Assembly (NCBI RefSeq): GCF_000004195.4
Contig: NC_030677.2
Location: 46,563,142 to 46,627,141 of the forward strand
Length of the DNA stretch: 64,000 nucleotides
From: Xenopus tropicalis
Lineage: Eukaryota > Chordata > Amphibia > Anura > Pipidae
Direction of reading: 5' to 3'
Shown in pieces: positions 42,889 to 54,589 of the stretch. Positions within the stretch are counted from its first letter, which is position 1. Each line of letters opens with the position of its first letter. The notes beneath the pieces were generated by a model. That model was not told the origin of the DNA, made no database searches, and saw only the letters and a list, made by a program, of their open reading frames with translations. The position numbers and the translations under genes are program-made.

Positions 42889-45800
42889 CCTCCCTTTTGG
42901 CTAGGTTTCACAGGAACTTTAATACTGACTAACATAACTTTAGATGCCAATATTTATTTACCTGTTTTGCTGGAAGCCAAATCTATTCCATAGGCTGGGA
43001 CAAACTGCACCACTGGGAATTATTTCTGCTGCAAACAAAATAACTGATCTTTGAAATGGAATAACTTGTGAATGAAATAACTACACCCTCATAGGAATCA
43101 GTTGCAATTGTTGCGCAAAGACATCAAATCAGTCAACATATAGTACAACATGAAATTGTTATTAGAAGACAGATGTTTTATTTACTATATTGCTATGTAT
43201 ATAGTTTCTAATTATTAAAAAACAGAGCGTATCAGATAAGACAAGATAGCTGGATCAGTATGTCATGGACAGTTAGCATTATCTAATGTTTGCAACACTA
43301 AAAGTAATAGTATGACTCAAATAGCTGCAGTACATGCACAGGTGTGGTTTATATTAATACATTCTGATCTGACATGCTTCATTTTACAAAATATGATCTT
43401 GCTTACAATAGTTTTTGCCTACACAGTCCATGAAGTATAAAGATAAACCAAACACTTCAAGGTAAGACAGCTTTGAAAAATGCTTTTAAAAAATTACCGA
43501 AAAGACTAAGTGCCATTTAAATGAATAAAAAGGAACGTCATACAATGTCAGTGATGTATGGAGTGGCAGATAGAAAAATTCCAGCAGTGGTACCATTTAT
43601 AACGTAACATAAAGCCATTTTCCTTAACATTTCTGTGTGTGGAAAAAGCACGAGAGTTGCATTTATGAGAAGCAATAGAAAAACAAACAAACTAAATCTT
43701 TTGTATTTTTTGCTTGGTTTAAGTTCAAGGAAACAATGCCTTATTATATTGGAATGCAGAACATAACACTTTATTCATTCAAAAACAAAGCTTATAGTCA
43801 TCATTCTTCTATAGGGATAACATTCCATTTGGCTTGCAGCTAAGCATGTTCAGTTACTACAGTTCACTTTGTGTTCAATGTCATGACAAACTTCATACCT
43901 TCTATACAAAATGACACTTGCATTTGCATGATATTCCAGGGACTTCATTTTTCAATGAGAAACAATAACATGTTGCTTTAAGGATGTAGTAGAAATCCTA
44001 CTAACATATAAGTAATATGCATTTTGCACTAAGAGTAAAAATATGTTCAGGGTCCAGAAAAAAAATGTGCCACTTGCATATTGTATGAAGCACAATGTAC
44101 TTTATCCGTTAAAACATCAATACACCCACTTGCCTTTGCCAACAATTTAAACATGGAATAATCTGAATTTCATTCAAAAAGTTTCATTTTGGTGAGCCAT
44201 AGAATGTTATATTTTTGCAGGTGTTTAATAGATGCTGATGGTGCAAAAAGGAGGGCAACCCATGCTCAGTGCTAGATTGAAAATATGGGCACAAAACACA
44301 GCGTTTCCGAGGTGCAAGGAGGTCCTGTACTCAATGTCTGACTCATGCCCCCCACTGCAACGCCCAGAGAGACAATTGCATTGTGGGCAAAAATGTGGTC
44401 TCCTTTTGGTTAAGTAAGTGGTGGTATATAAAAGGTTAATGTTTAAGGTGATAGACAGGATCCCAGATGGATGCTGCACAGTTATGTCCTTTTGTCAAGA
44501 TGAGTAGAGAAAAACACCCTAGTAAATGATTTTCCTATAGGAGATATGTTTCAGCACTATCAGTGGGCTATAAAGAAAGCATAAAATGTCCCACTTTCCA
44601 TCTTTCTGGTGCCTTTTAATTGACACATCTATTTCATTTTATTTCAAAGCTAAATGATCCTTTGCTGAATTACATAAACTTTATAGTGTGGACAAAGACA
44701 ATTTTTATTAACTTACGTAGTAAGCGCATTTCATTCAGACCATATTTTTAACCTTTACATGTATTGTCTTGGCAGTGCTTAACTGTCATTTTTTTCTTTG
44801 TTGCTCCAAATACTTATTTTTTCTTTGTTGCTCCAAATATATACATAGAATGTAAGTGTGTAACTAGACTTTGCTAGAGGTAATCCTTTTAAATACAACT
44901 TCAGTAGTAACTACAAGGTAAGTTACCATAGGATGGAAAAAGGCATAATTCAAAATAAAGAGAGGAATAAATTCCCCAGCAGACCATCTGCCACAAGGAA
45001 AAAGAAAGAGTCACTTTTATTTTGTAGCTAGAGTGGCAGACTACCTTCCTGTCACTGTTATGGCAGTAAAACCATTCTGCCTTCAGAGCTCTTCCACCCA
45101 TCATTTGCAGACAGAGGAGAGGAGCTGCTTCTTACCTGTACAGCACAAACTTGTAAGTGAAGTCTCCTTCTGGTGGTTGTCTAACATGGGGCCTGATTCT
45201 TACTTATCTTTGGTAGTTAATATATGCATAAGCTCCTTGATCCAGACCCTTCAATTCAAAGCAATGTGATTCCATTTTTAATGTTTCAATAGCCAGTTAG
45301 TGAGACAGTAGAGTAGCTTAGAAAGTTGTTGCATATAGTGAGGAATGAGACACAAGTAATTATGTAGGGGGTAAAAGTTACAGTTGGCAGGGGGCAAGTC
45401 CTTTGGCAGTTTAGTATTTGGCTGAGGACCAGAGGTAGGTTTCACTATGTTAAGTAAGTGCCAGGAAAGATTTGTAATAGCTCCCTCTTTTAGTGAGAGG
45501 CAGGATCAGGGTAGTAGAGCAGTCAGAGGCTCCAATAGGGATGCTAGCAAGTGCTAGTACTCTGCTGTTTCAATGCTGACAGTATAGGGACTCAAGTGGT
45601 AAGACTCAGGAATTGATAGATTCATGAAGTAAGAGACTACCGCAAGCTTTGCCTAGTGCTAGGGGTTGTTTCATCAAGGTAGTCAGTACTACGTCTGGGT
45701 GCTGTGAACACTACAGCTGTGATTGGGTGATTAATGACTGAGAAAGCATTTGAAACAGTGATTATTTGATGTGTAACTTCTGCATTAGCACTCCACCAAC

Positions 45801-46194
45801 CAAAGTTGTCAATGAAGAAGTGTATCTACTTTAAAAGAACCACTGGCACCCAAGTTATTTGAAAGATCTATTTTATAGTGAAATACAGCGTTGTTAACCC
45901 TTCCTCCAACAGTACAGCAAGGACCCACCTGAAAGAGAAGTGCCGCATGTAACAAGTGCCCTACCACTAGTTGCAGATTGAAGCCAACCTGGGTAAGACC
46001 TATTAAAGGTACTAGTAAGCAAGTTGTTTTCAAATATTTGAAACAGGTTTAACCTACCAGGACATATAAACTATAACATACTGTAAAGAATAGTAAATTA
46101 TAGAAATTATACACCAGAAAATAGTGGTCAGTGGAGTCAAAAGGAGTTTAAATGCAGTGAATACTGTGGATAAAAAGATTGCAAGAGATAGCTT
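42889..46194. other. Unique sequence without recognisable genes
   Basis: About 3.3 kb. A 27-bp tandem duplication (TTTCTTTGTTGCTCCAAATA) lies at 44790-44841. The parts 44230-44490 and 45800-46040 are slightly more GC-rich and may be degraded repeats. Their frames show no family resemblance. Confidence 0.4.
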
Positions 46195-46230
46195 TGTTAA
46201 AATTATCAGCAAATTTGTTAAAATTATCAG

Positions 46231-46262
<32 letters not shown>
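46195..46262. repeat. 21-bp tandem duplication followed by TA microsatellite
   Basis: TTGTTAAAATTATCAGCAAAT is repeated once with one change, then runs into TA repeats (46234-46262). Confidence 0.9.
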
Positions 46263-46266
<4 letters not shown>

Positions 46267-46980
46267 ATATATACAATTATCTCCGAACACAACTGAGACC
46301 TGGACTGGTTTTCTATCCTGTGCACACAATATTTCCTACTCTTGCCGCTGGCATTCCCTCTTCTCTATTATTTGCCCTATTATTCTTTTTCTCATCCCTT
46401 CTTTCTCTGCTTCATTCATTTCTTTCTTGTTACTTTTCCTTCTCTATGTCAGATGGGGAAACATAGGAAACAAATCAAGAGCAGAAATCTCCACTGTGTA
46501 GCCAAAGATGTGGCACTGAAGCCAAGTTGACTTAGATGCCCTCTGGACCTAAGGATGGTGACAATTATGCCATTATCTGGCACACTGTGGGGATAGAGGG
46601 CCTGAAACCATAGCTTTCACTGTGTTGTAGTCTGTTCTTGCAACACAAAGATGACTTGAGGCTCTATTGATGCTTAGGCTCACTGACATCATAAGCATAA
46701 TATTTACAAAAATGAATATTTTACATGTTTAAGTTGCAGCAGTTTCCTCTATAGCTCTCATTATTGTAGCACAGACAGCACCAAGAGAATGCAACAATGT
46801 AATCCTCCATTAAAGCTACAACAATTAAATGTGATGCCTAAACTAATAGGATTCTATAATATATTGGCCAAATCTTGAATGCTATCTTCTTTGAACACAG
46901 TTACTATTCCATAAAACCGATCTGCTTCCTTTTTTTTATTTTATTGTGTCCTAGTGTTTGTTTTATGTTTAATGATTCAT
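46263..46980. other. Non-coding stretch, nothing recognised
   Basis: Unique sequence. The 125-codon plus frame at 46124-46501 crosses the microsatellite and has no domain. Confidence 0.5.
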
Positions 46981-47113
46981 TAAAAGGAAACTGTTAAACC
47001 CAATTTTTCAAATATTCCTATTTCATTTGAAAGCACTAATTAGTGTTGGACAGTTATTCTGGTACTAAATACATATTACATATTTTAAAACATATTAGAA
47101 TAGTTTCCTTTTA
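46981..47113. repeat. Short inverted-repeat element, possible MITE
   Basis: TAAAAGGAAACT near the left is matched by AGTTTCCTTTTA at the right, about 130 bp apart. TTAA is present beside the left arm but not in register at the right, so the assignment is weak. Confidence 0.35.
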
Positions 47114-47597
47114 TGATGTTAAGCTTTTAATAAGATAAGACAAATAAGGATATTATCTGATTACACATAATTAGGCACAAATGTTACTATGATTATTTTT
47201 ATTTTATATTTGAGCAAACCATTTTACCTGCAAATGACCCTACTAATTGTTCCATGATTTTTAACTTTTGGTAAACTGGGGAATTCTGAAGGAATCCTAA
47301 CTGTTTTCTTAAAGTGGTAACACATTCACACATCAAAGCTGATAGCTGTGGCTCCATGAGCAGTGGAAACATTAATTCATATGTGGGTCAATACAAAGCA
47401 CTGTTCAGCAGCAGCAGTGAGTGCTAACACCTGAATTTTTTCGGATTTTGTTTGAATCATTAATTCTATGCAAGTCACATGAAAGTATTGACAGTTCAGA
47501 AAATTTTTACCATGGATGAACTGATTCGGAACTGAAAATAAATTGTTAAATCTTCAACTTTAAATTGTGTGCATAAGTGCCACTTGTAAAAAGGTAA
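47114..47597. other. Non-coding stretch, nothing recognised
   Basis: AT-rich unique sequence. Confidence 0.5.
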
Positions 47598-47599
47598 TA

Positions 47600-47927
47600 C
47601 AGGTATAGGACCCATTATCCAGAATGCTCGGGACCAAGGGTATTCCGGATAAGGGGTCTTTCCATAATTTGGATCTCCATACCTTAAGTTTACTAAAAAA
47701 TTAATAAAACATTAATTAAACCCAATAGGATTGTTTTGCATCCAATAAGGATTATTTATATCTTAGTTGGGATCAATTACAAGGTTCTGTTTTATTTCTA
47801 CATAAAAAAAGGAAATCAGTTTTAAAATTCTGAATTATTTGCTTATAATGGAGTCTATGGGAGACGGGCTTTCCGTAATTCGGAGCTTTCTGGTTAACGG
47901 GTTTCCGGATAAGGGGTACGACACCTG
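47600..47927 (+). mobile_element. TA-flanked MITE, copy 2 (TTATCCGGAAACCCG family)
   Basis: The 328-bp element is flanked by TA (47598-47599, 47928-47929). It starts CAGGTATAGGACCCATTATC and ends GGATAAGGGGTACGACACCTG. The CAGG termini are intact, unlike the copy at 22900. Shared blocks include AAGGATTATTTATATCTTAG and GGAGTCTATGGGAGACGGGC. Confidence 0.9.
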
Positions 47928-47929
47928 TA

Positions 47930-50269
47930 GACAATAAATCAGCCATAATATATTCAGACAGGGCTATCATATGTCCAACTTTCTACGGACATATGCTCTT
48001 TTTTGAGCCCCTGTTCGGGCGTCAAGGTGGTTTTAAAAAATTAGCAGTCTGCATAGGCTTTCCGCTGCAACCCATATGACCTACACACATACCTGCACAT
48101 CCTAACATGTGACTCACAGAGCCAGATTACTTGCTTCTCCTGGGTTGAAACTGAAAATAAGCATGGTACAGGTGTGATTGCAAATGTGATCGGATGGCCT
48201 ATGCAAACATATCGCATGATTTGCTTCACCCGGCCCCAACTTCACTTAGGGGATCCAACTTGGCATCTGGCTGCTGTGCTGGTTTCCAGGTAATGTACAC
48301 ACACATGGCATTAACGTGATGTCAGGTATGGGAAGGACATGCCTAATAAAAGGCACAGAAGCACATAAGCCTTGCAGCCTAAATTGACAGAGCAAGAGCA
48401 GCCACATTTTCATCTTGCCAAACATGGAAACCCTATTTTCAAGCATTCTACAAGCCGAATCCTTTTGTAAAAACATCACCTAGAAAGTGTTGAAAGCTGC
48501 AGCAGCCCTCCACAAGCAAATATTTTTGTTTTCACAATGACTCCACAAGAGTTCCAAATGCAATGATGTTATCAATTGGCATGCACATAGCACACTGATA
48601 AGACCTTATAAATTCTTAATGTGCACCTAAAGCAACTCAGGAGAATGAGCATGTATAATGCTGATGATCAGGAAGTGGGCCAGCTATTTTCATAAAGACA
48701 AGAAACTATCAGAATAAACATCAGGGGACTCAATATTCACTGCCATAATGTTGTTGTTGGTGCAATGATTTATAGGTATCAGGTGCGTCATGTTTATTCA
48801 GATCTTTTGAAGGACTTCAGTTGATTTATGAATTAACATCTTTTATAACTAATGTTATTGAATAAACTGCTAGCTAACTGAATGGGCTGGAGAGAAAAAC
48901 AAATATGCTAAGTTAAGAATCTTATTATCTCCAATTAGCTATCTCCTGGTTAATTCACTCAAACATGAAATTATTCTAAAGTAGGTTGCATTGCAACGAT
49001 ACAATAAGCAAACATCAGAAAAGATCCACTTGGTTTTATCACATCATTCATTTTTCCCATTTCTCTTCAGCCTTTATATGAAGCAGAAAGTCTATTTCCA
49101 ACAGCCCATAAATAGCACAATGATTTTGCTACTATCTCTGTCAAGTAGCTATTTTCTAAAACAACATTAAAATACTGGGATTCAGTCATCTGCTACTTAG
49201 TTGTATACATAGCTAAGTTTAATATAAGAATTCAGATATATTTTAGAATAGAATGTAAAACAAAGGATTAGAAATACAATAATATATATGCATCTAAATC
49301 ATAAAAGAAAGAGTTTCCTGGTTGGTGGTTATCAAGGGAATCCTAAAACTCTATAGCAGATGGTTTAATAATGACTACTAAAATTACTTTTCCATTTTTT
49401 CGTGATGAATAAAAGTAACCCAATATAAATGGTTTCATAAATGTGAGGATACAAGTAGAATGAGATCAGATCTAATCAGAAAAAAAAGAGTTTCTGTTCC
49501 ATGCTGAAAGGATATGTTCCAATTCTCGCCATATGGGAGCTGACATACAAGCTTTATGTTACCTTTTAATAACAGGTGGCACTGATCTACATAAAATGAG
49601 AACAAAGTCAAGAGGCACTAAACTACAATGTCCAATTTCCTCTGGTTGCTGGATATTCAGGTCAGGGTTGTAGGCTCTGAAAACTAATTTGTAAGAAAAC
49701 GGTGACAGCATGCAAAACTAGATTTTCTTCCACTACTGTACATCTATAAAGGAGCCAATGATTAAGGTCACTGTCAGTATTTTCATTGCTCAAAGACAGA
49801 ATTGTCTTATCTTGAACATCTCTGATGTAAACGTAGTGAAGATTGTTTGGTCACATAACTCCCACTGAGTAAGTGTAGTTTGGACTCTTCAGAGCATAAT
49901 CTTTGCCGCCAACGGCTAGCAGTTAGTGAGATATATATTCCTTTTATCTATCACAAATTTCTCCAAAAGGCACACAAAACAACTCTTTCCAATGGAAAAA
50001 AAAAGCTCAGCATGGATAATGCCCAAAAGATTTTGTAAATGACAAAAAGCCTGCAAAATAATGGAACAGAGGCTGTTTTATCCTTTAAAGTCAATATGGA
50101 TAATGTGTTGTTTATTTGTTTTTCCATGTTTTTTTACCAATTGTTTACAGAGTTTTTATCCTGTGTTTGATCAAACAGAAGCATAACATAATGTGACTGT
50201 ACATCATAAGCAGGCACAGCATTTTGAGATATCAACTGCACTGTCTTGCTCTTTTTACTTCTGGCAGCT
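47930..50269. other. Unique sequence without recognisable genes
   Basis: About 2.3 kb. The start (TTGAGCCCCTGTTCGGGCG near 48005) may be a degraded repeat. The remainder is AT-rich with no borders or exons. Confidence 0.4.
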
Positions 50270-50274
50270 TTGTT

Positions 50275-50640
50275 TGTTGTAACTATGCAGTACAGCACTC
50301 TTAAGTTCAAGGATATGAGATCCTTGGTATCAGATTATGTCACAGAGTGGTGTAGCTCCACACAACTCTGTCTTGTTGTTATAAATAATTATATAAAAGA
50401 GACACATATAAGAACATGCAGCTTTAGAGAGATTGCACATACTCTCACAGGCACAGAGAAACTCTCTAAACAGGAGACTATAGTTCAGGAAGCAACTTAG
50501 AACCAATAAGCAATGGCTTATATTACAAACATTCTAACATATTGCAAGTGAATTATAGGACCTGTAGTATTCAATATACTGTATAACACAAACAAACATA
50601 ACATAAACATTAAATAGAAATCTGTAATAAAAATTCAACA
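50275..50640 (-). repeat. 3' LTR of the BEL/Pao element
   Basis: On the minus strand it begins TGTTGAATTTTTATTACAG and ends TAGTTACAACA, giving TG...CA termini over 366 bp. The first 79 or so bases align with the 5' remnant at 53556-53634 (ACAGATTT, AATGTTTATGTTA, ACTACAGG and CTTGC blocks in the same order). A purine-rich stretch (GGGTGGAGCA) lies just before it on the minus strand, as expected for a polypurine tract. The low-coordinate border rests on the TTGTT duplication. Confidence 0.75.
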
Positions 50641-50663
50641 TGCTCCACCCACATGAACTCTCA

Positions 50664-51202
50664 TCATTTTAGATCTCCAGAGGGTACAGAAATTATACTG
50701 GTTGCCTCAGCACAGACCCTAGTGGTAATCTTAAGGAACATGAACAGATGTGATTCCAGTCTGCCATATTTGTCTTGGAATCTCCTCTTCTTTACCAACA
50801 CAAAAATTCCAATCCTAAATAAAAATGCACCTCCTCCTCCCTTGGTGTAGCGAGCTGATCTCAAATCCAGCAAATATTCCTTACGTCACCTATTCCAGAA
50901 TTTTGTCACAAACACTTTGTGGTATTTCCACCTCCTTGACAATGACTCTTGAGTGGACCAGTTGTGAGACAGTGTAGGAACCTTAGATTGTGGCAATGCT
51001 GTAAGTTGTTGCCCAATAAGGTGTCCTGGTGTTTATGGCTGGGGACCCTAAACATCACTATGAGTAAAGGTGTCACAATTGGCACTGCTGCCCCACTAGA
51101 CCACCAGGTACTCTTACAAAAGTTTAACAGCCTAGAGTTTAGAACATCCTGTAATTCAGTCAATTTGCTTCTAGTAACACACAAGAGTTCATCTTTAATC
51201 AA
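50664..51202 (-). pseudogene. Integrase C-terminal remnant (BEL/Pao)
   Basis: Two minus-strand pieces remain. 50906-51202 carries ELQDVLNSRLLNF and a later DTLLG, matching the LNSRPL...LLG stretch that follows the integrase core. 50664-50873 carries RIGIFVLVKKRRFQDKYGR and ends SVPSGDLK, the chromatin-proximal C-terminal domain that precedes the 3' LTR. The two are in different frames. The zinc-binding and catalytic DDE parts are not recognisable here; they would lie upstream, where the nested MITE sits. Confidence 0.7.
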
Positions 51203-51461
51203 TACATGGATTTAAGTCATATTTTGAAGTTGTTAGGAAAGCTCCTTCAAGTGTTAAGACAGAGGATTTCATCACTGAACTCACATCTTTGTGAGAATTT
51301 GACCCGGTACCTTTCATGCTTTAAGATTTCTTCTACAGACAGTTCACAAATAATTCTTTTAGTTGGCTGGCAGGTGTTTTGAATAAATCTGTATATCCAG
51401 GCAGTGATTCTGTATACAGTACATACTTTACTTAATCTTTCTAAAGGGAAAACTGGATCAC

Positions 51462-51837
51462 TATTGATGAGCGAATCTGTCTTGTTTGGCTTTGCCGAAA
51501 AATCCGCAAAAGTGCTGAAAAATGAGCGAAATAGTGAAAAATTAGCAAAATACGTCTATTACACGACTCTTTTGACACTGAACTTTTTTTATGCAACTGT
51601 TTTCATGTTACCATGACTTATTTGATGCAACCGTGGCTTTTTTGACGTGACCGCAACATTTTTGATGGGAACGCAACATTTGTTACGTGACCACGATGCA
51701 ACCTCAACTTTTTCTCTCGCTCTGTGAATTTTTGGCACGAGGATTTTTGTGGCAGTTTCTAGACAAAAATTGGCAATGATGAAATGTGTAAATATGAAGT
51801 GAATCTGTGCCTGGTGAAAAAAATTGGCTCATCGCTA
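51462..51837. mobile_element. hAT-type foldback MITE nested in the BEL/Pao element
   Basis: The 376-bp element starts TATTGATGAGCGAATCTG and ends TTGGCTCATCGCTA. Flanks TGGATCAC (51454-51461) and TCGACCAC (51838-51845) agree at 6 of 8 positions. Inside is a series of roughly 20-bp units such as TTTTTGACGTGACCGCAACA, the same monomer type amplified at 37440-37760. It interrupts the integrase region, so it arrived after the retrotransposon. Confidence 0.82.
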
Positions 51838-52109
51838 TCGACCACATTTGATTTCTGCACTCAAAAATTAAAAATTGTCGGTGAACTTTGTATAAAATAC
51901 AAAAGCTTTAGCTCCTAGTTGTTGCTCTGTGCTGCAACCAAATACAATTGTAGAAATCTATGCACTATAGTTAACACATACAGTCACTTGGTTATCCGAT
52001 TTAATATCCCTATATTCTGCAACACTAGTAACCATTTATGGCCATCCTAAAAATCTTCAGGATTATCCCTGTAAGTACAGTATGACCATGCTGTTTTATC
52101 TTTGCTGCT

Positions 52110-52367
52110 CTATTTGCAACAAATGGTTGTGGGACTTTGGATCCGGTGCAATGCTGTCATGAAGCCTGTCCTTAAATGAGGTTGAATAGACTGGATACTC
52201 AAGCAGTCTAGTAAATACTTCATTACTCTTGGCAGAGTGACCTTCTTTAATAGTGCAACTTGTGACTTTAAAGCAACAAAGTAAGTAGATGCAAAACCTT
52301 CCCTGATATACTGTAAGTAAGTAACTGCTGCATAAACAGATTCACTGGCATCACAGAAAACATGCAT
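52110..52367 (-). pseudogene. RNase H / post-RT remnant (BEL/Pao)
   Basis: The minus-strand frame begins MHVFCDASESVYAAVTYLQ, matching the LHVFCDASEKAYGAVAYL motif that opens the BEL/Pao RNase H region. It continues with VALLKKVTLPR, the KSRVAPLKxxTLPR motif. After about 50 residues the similarity fades. It is out of frame with the reverse transcriptase upstream. Confidence 0.85.
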
Positions 52368-52467
52368 ATTAACAGCTGAACCTGAAGGATACTGACAGTA
52401 TTGTCTGTGAAATAATTAAGTCTGTAACAGTGGAAGTTCTAAACACACCAAGAAATTGGTTAAGAAC

Positions 52468-53043
52468 CTAGACAAACCTTGGATACGATCTTTCACACTG
52501 TTTTAAATAGTTTTTGATGGTAGCTGTCAAGAGAAATAGGCTGGGTGATGCCCCAAACAACACTCTTACCATCTTCAAAACACATAAGGATGACTCCTGG
52601 TTAGGCCTTGGAATATCATTAGTCCAAAGGAATCTGAAAGAATCTCTGTCCGTTTTTACAATGCTGATTTGTAAGAAAGCTTTTGGAATATCTGACATCA
52701 AGGCAATTTTGTTAAATCTGAAATTAATCAGGATTTTGAGAAGGTCAGGATTAAGATTTGGTCCTGTCAGTAAGCAATCGTTAAGTGATTATTGTCCTTT
52801 ATCATAAGAAGAAGCATTAAACACAATTCTTAGCTTAGTTGTTGCCCTTTCTTCTCTTATCACTCCATGATGAGGTAAGTAACACTCAACTTTATCATTT
52901 AAGGAAGTTGGGGTTTCACTTATGTTCACATCCTCAACAATGCCCTTTTGGAGGTACTCCTGGATTACACTATTGTACCTGTAATAGAGAGGGAAATCTG
53001 TGGACAGCCTTCTCATCAAGCAATTAAACCTGCCTTTAGCCAC
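52468..53043 (-). pseudogene. Reverse transcriptase remnant (BEL/Pao), catalytic box lost
   Basis: One minus-strand frame, broken by a single in-frame stop at about 52789, carries YNSVIQEYLQKGIVEDV, CYLPHHGVIREE, TTKLRIVFNASS, then SLNDCLLTGPNL, SDIPKAFLQISI and VRVLFGASPSLFLLTATI. These are consecutive BEL/Pao RT motifs. The segment that should follow, including the YVDD box, is missing: only about 100 bp lie between this frame and the RNase H motif. Deletion plus stop make it inactive. Confidence 0.9.
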
Positions 53044-53431
53044 AGTAAAGTTGTTTGCTAAGTATAGTCGATCAGGTCACATATCTTCCTGCAGTGTACT
53101 TAACTGTGGATTAGAACCACTGTAGAATTTCCTCTGATTCTGTGTTTATAACATTCTCTGCAGTCATGCCTAAAGATTTCAATTCTCAAAAGGCTTGCAG
53201 TTGACTGGAGACAACACAACACTTGTGATGCTGATTACACTGGATATCTTAACTGGAGTCAAACTGTAGGTGATCCTTTGGGACTTTCATAACTGCACTG
53301 CTGATAGTTGGGGTTTCTAGAGCCTCCAATTCTACCCATTTGTCACTGCTGTGAAGGTTGTTAAGGATGAACTTGACTCTCTTCTGACTGGCACTTACAA
53401 GGATTTTGGACCCAAAGGATAGAGATTGAGT
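53044..53431 (-). pseudogene. Degraded protease-to-RT linker (BEL/Pao)
   Basis: The minus strand shows short pieces such as WVELEALETPTIS that resemble the end of the BEL/Pao protease and linker, in shifting frames with stops. Only the order and location make the assignment. Confidence 0.5.
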
Positions 53432-53555
53432 CTATCTCTTTCCCTTCCACAGGAAGTTAAGCAATCTGGAAATGTCCTTATGGATGAAAGTTATTTTACT
53501 TCCACTATCTATTAAACAGCAAACAATTGTTCTGGTTATAGGCCCCTCTGTCCAT
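53432..53555 (-). pseudogene. Aspartic protease remnant (BEL/Pao)
   Basis: The minus-strand frame carries VCCLIDSGSKITFIHKDI, the DSG active-site motif with its FI(H/R)KD follow-up as in BEL/Pao proteases. The frame stops at 53432. The residues in front of about WTEG come from LTR sequence, not from gag, so the N-terminal part of the protease and all of gag are deleted. Confidence 0.85.
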
Positions 53556-53634
53556 ACATATCGCAAGGGAATTCTTAGAACTGTAGTATATAACATAAAA
53601 ACATTAAAAACAAATCTGTAATAAATCTGTAACA
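53556..53634 (-). repeat. 79-bp remnant of the 5' LTR
   Basis: It aligns with the first part of the 3' LTR on the minus strand, beginning TGTTACAGATTTATTACAG and including ACTACAG and CCCTTGCGATATG. It breaks directly into protease sequence. TTGTT follows at 53635-53639. Confidence 0.75.
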
Positions 53635-53639
53635 TTGTT

Positions 53640-54589
53640 TAATGAAAGGGAAATTCCAACCAATTAATGAGGTTACAGACTGTGCTATACAACAGGCTGC
53701 TTCTTACAAATGGCTAAATGCATGTTCAACTTGCAACATTCTCTTTAAAGGGAAAATATTTCCCTCCCCTCTTATTTACGTTAGTTCATTTATGTGGGCT
53801 TGTAAAAAGGTGCATAAACACTTTCTTAATTTATTAATCTAACATACTCTTTTTTTCTTAATGCAGACATGCTTGAATCCACAGACTGAAAGGAAACCAT
53901 TATAGTGTATCTCTACTTGTGGGACTGGGAATATTTTTCCCACCCCCCGAAGCATCAAAGAGTCATTCAACCTTTCCTTCATCTTGTTCCATTGTAAAGT
54001 GATAGAATCTAAGATGGGTCTTCAGTATTGCAGAAAATATTAAAGCACCTGCATAGCTAAAAGTGAAGACTACTCATATGTAATCTAGTAGAAACACAGC
54101 CAGGAGTGAACTCATTATGCAATGCATAAGGCTTATGTTATGTCTTTCCCAGATGCTAAATATTGCAACATGTAAGACTTATCTGCATCTGACATAGACA
54201 CACCATTTGTACAATGCAAGCACTGTATACACACCTTTTGTGTGCTGCATGACCCAAAAATACAACTGCACTTTTTGACTCCTGTTCTCTTTAACCCTTA
54301 ATAATAGTATGTACAAAGTTGGCCTAAGCAAAATTAAAACAATATCCAGAAACCTGACTATTGATAACACAATCTATTAGCATAAGTGAAATGATAGCAA
54401 AGCAGACAGAGTAACCTTTCTATTTTAGTTCAGCCATTGCTTCACTGTTCATTCTTTAAATAAGAAAAAAAAAATCTACAGGTAGGAATGATAAACCAAC
54501 AAATGAAAACAAGATCCCAAGGTAACAGCAACGTTCCTTGTTACCCACTTGATTATAATTATTAATGGAGGTAAGAACTAAGCTCATGT
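53640..54589. other. Non-coding stretch, nothing recognised
   Basis: Unique sequence. A C-rich patch (CCCACCCCCCGAAGC) lies near 53940. Frames of 60-66 codons are random. Confidence 0.45.

Larger units (their letters stand above)
50275..53634 (-). mobile_element. Decayed BEL/Pao LTR retrotransposon, 5' LTR and gag deleted
   Basis: Reading on the minus strand from 53634: 79 bp of LTR start, protease, reverse transcriptase, RNase H, integrase C-terminal part, then a 366-bp 3' LTR. The domain order and motifs (LIDSGS, YLPHHGVIREE, SLNDCLLTGP, FCDASE, VLNSRLL) are those of BEL/Pao. TTGTT flanks both ends (50270-50274, 53635-53639). The coding region has frameshifts, stops and large deletions, and gag and most of the 5' LTR are absent. 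A hAT MITE is inserted at 51462-51837. The copy cannot encode working proteins. Confidence 0.88.

Noticed and set aside
46124..46501. 125-codon plus-strand frame
   Set aside because: Crosses a TA microsatellite and ends in low-complexity Phe/Ser/Leu; no domain or splice context.
50246..50500. 84-codon plus-strand frame
   Set aside because: Lies almost entirely in the BEL/Pao 3' LTR on the opposite strand to the element's genes.
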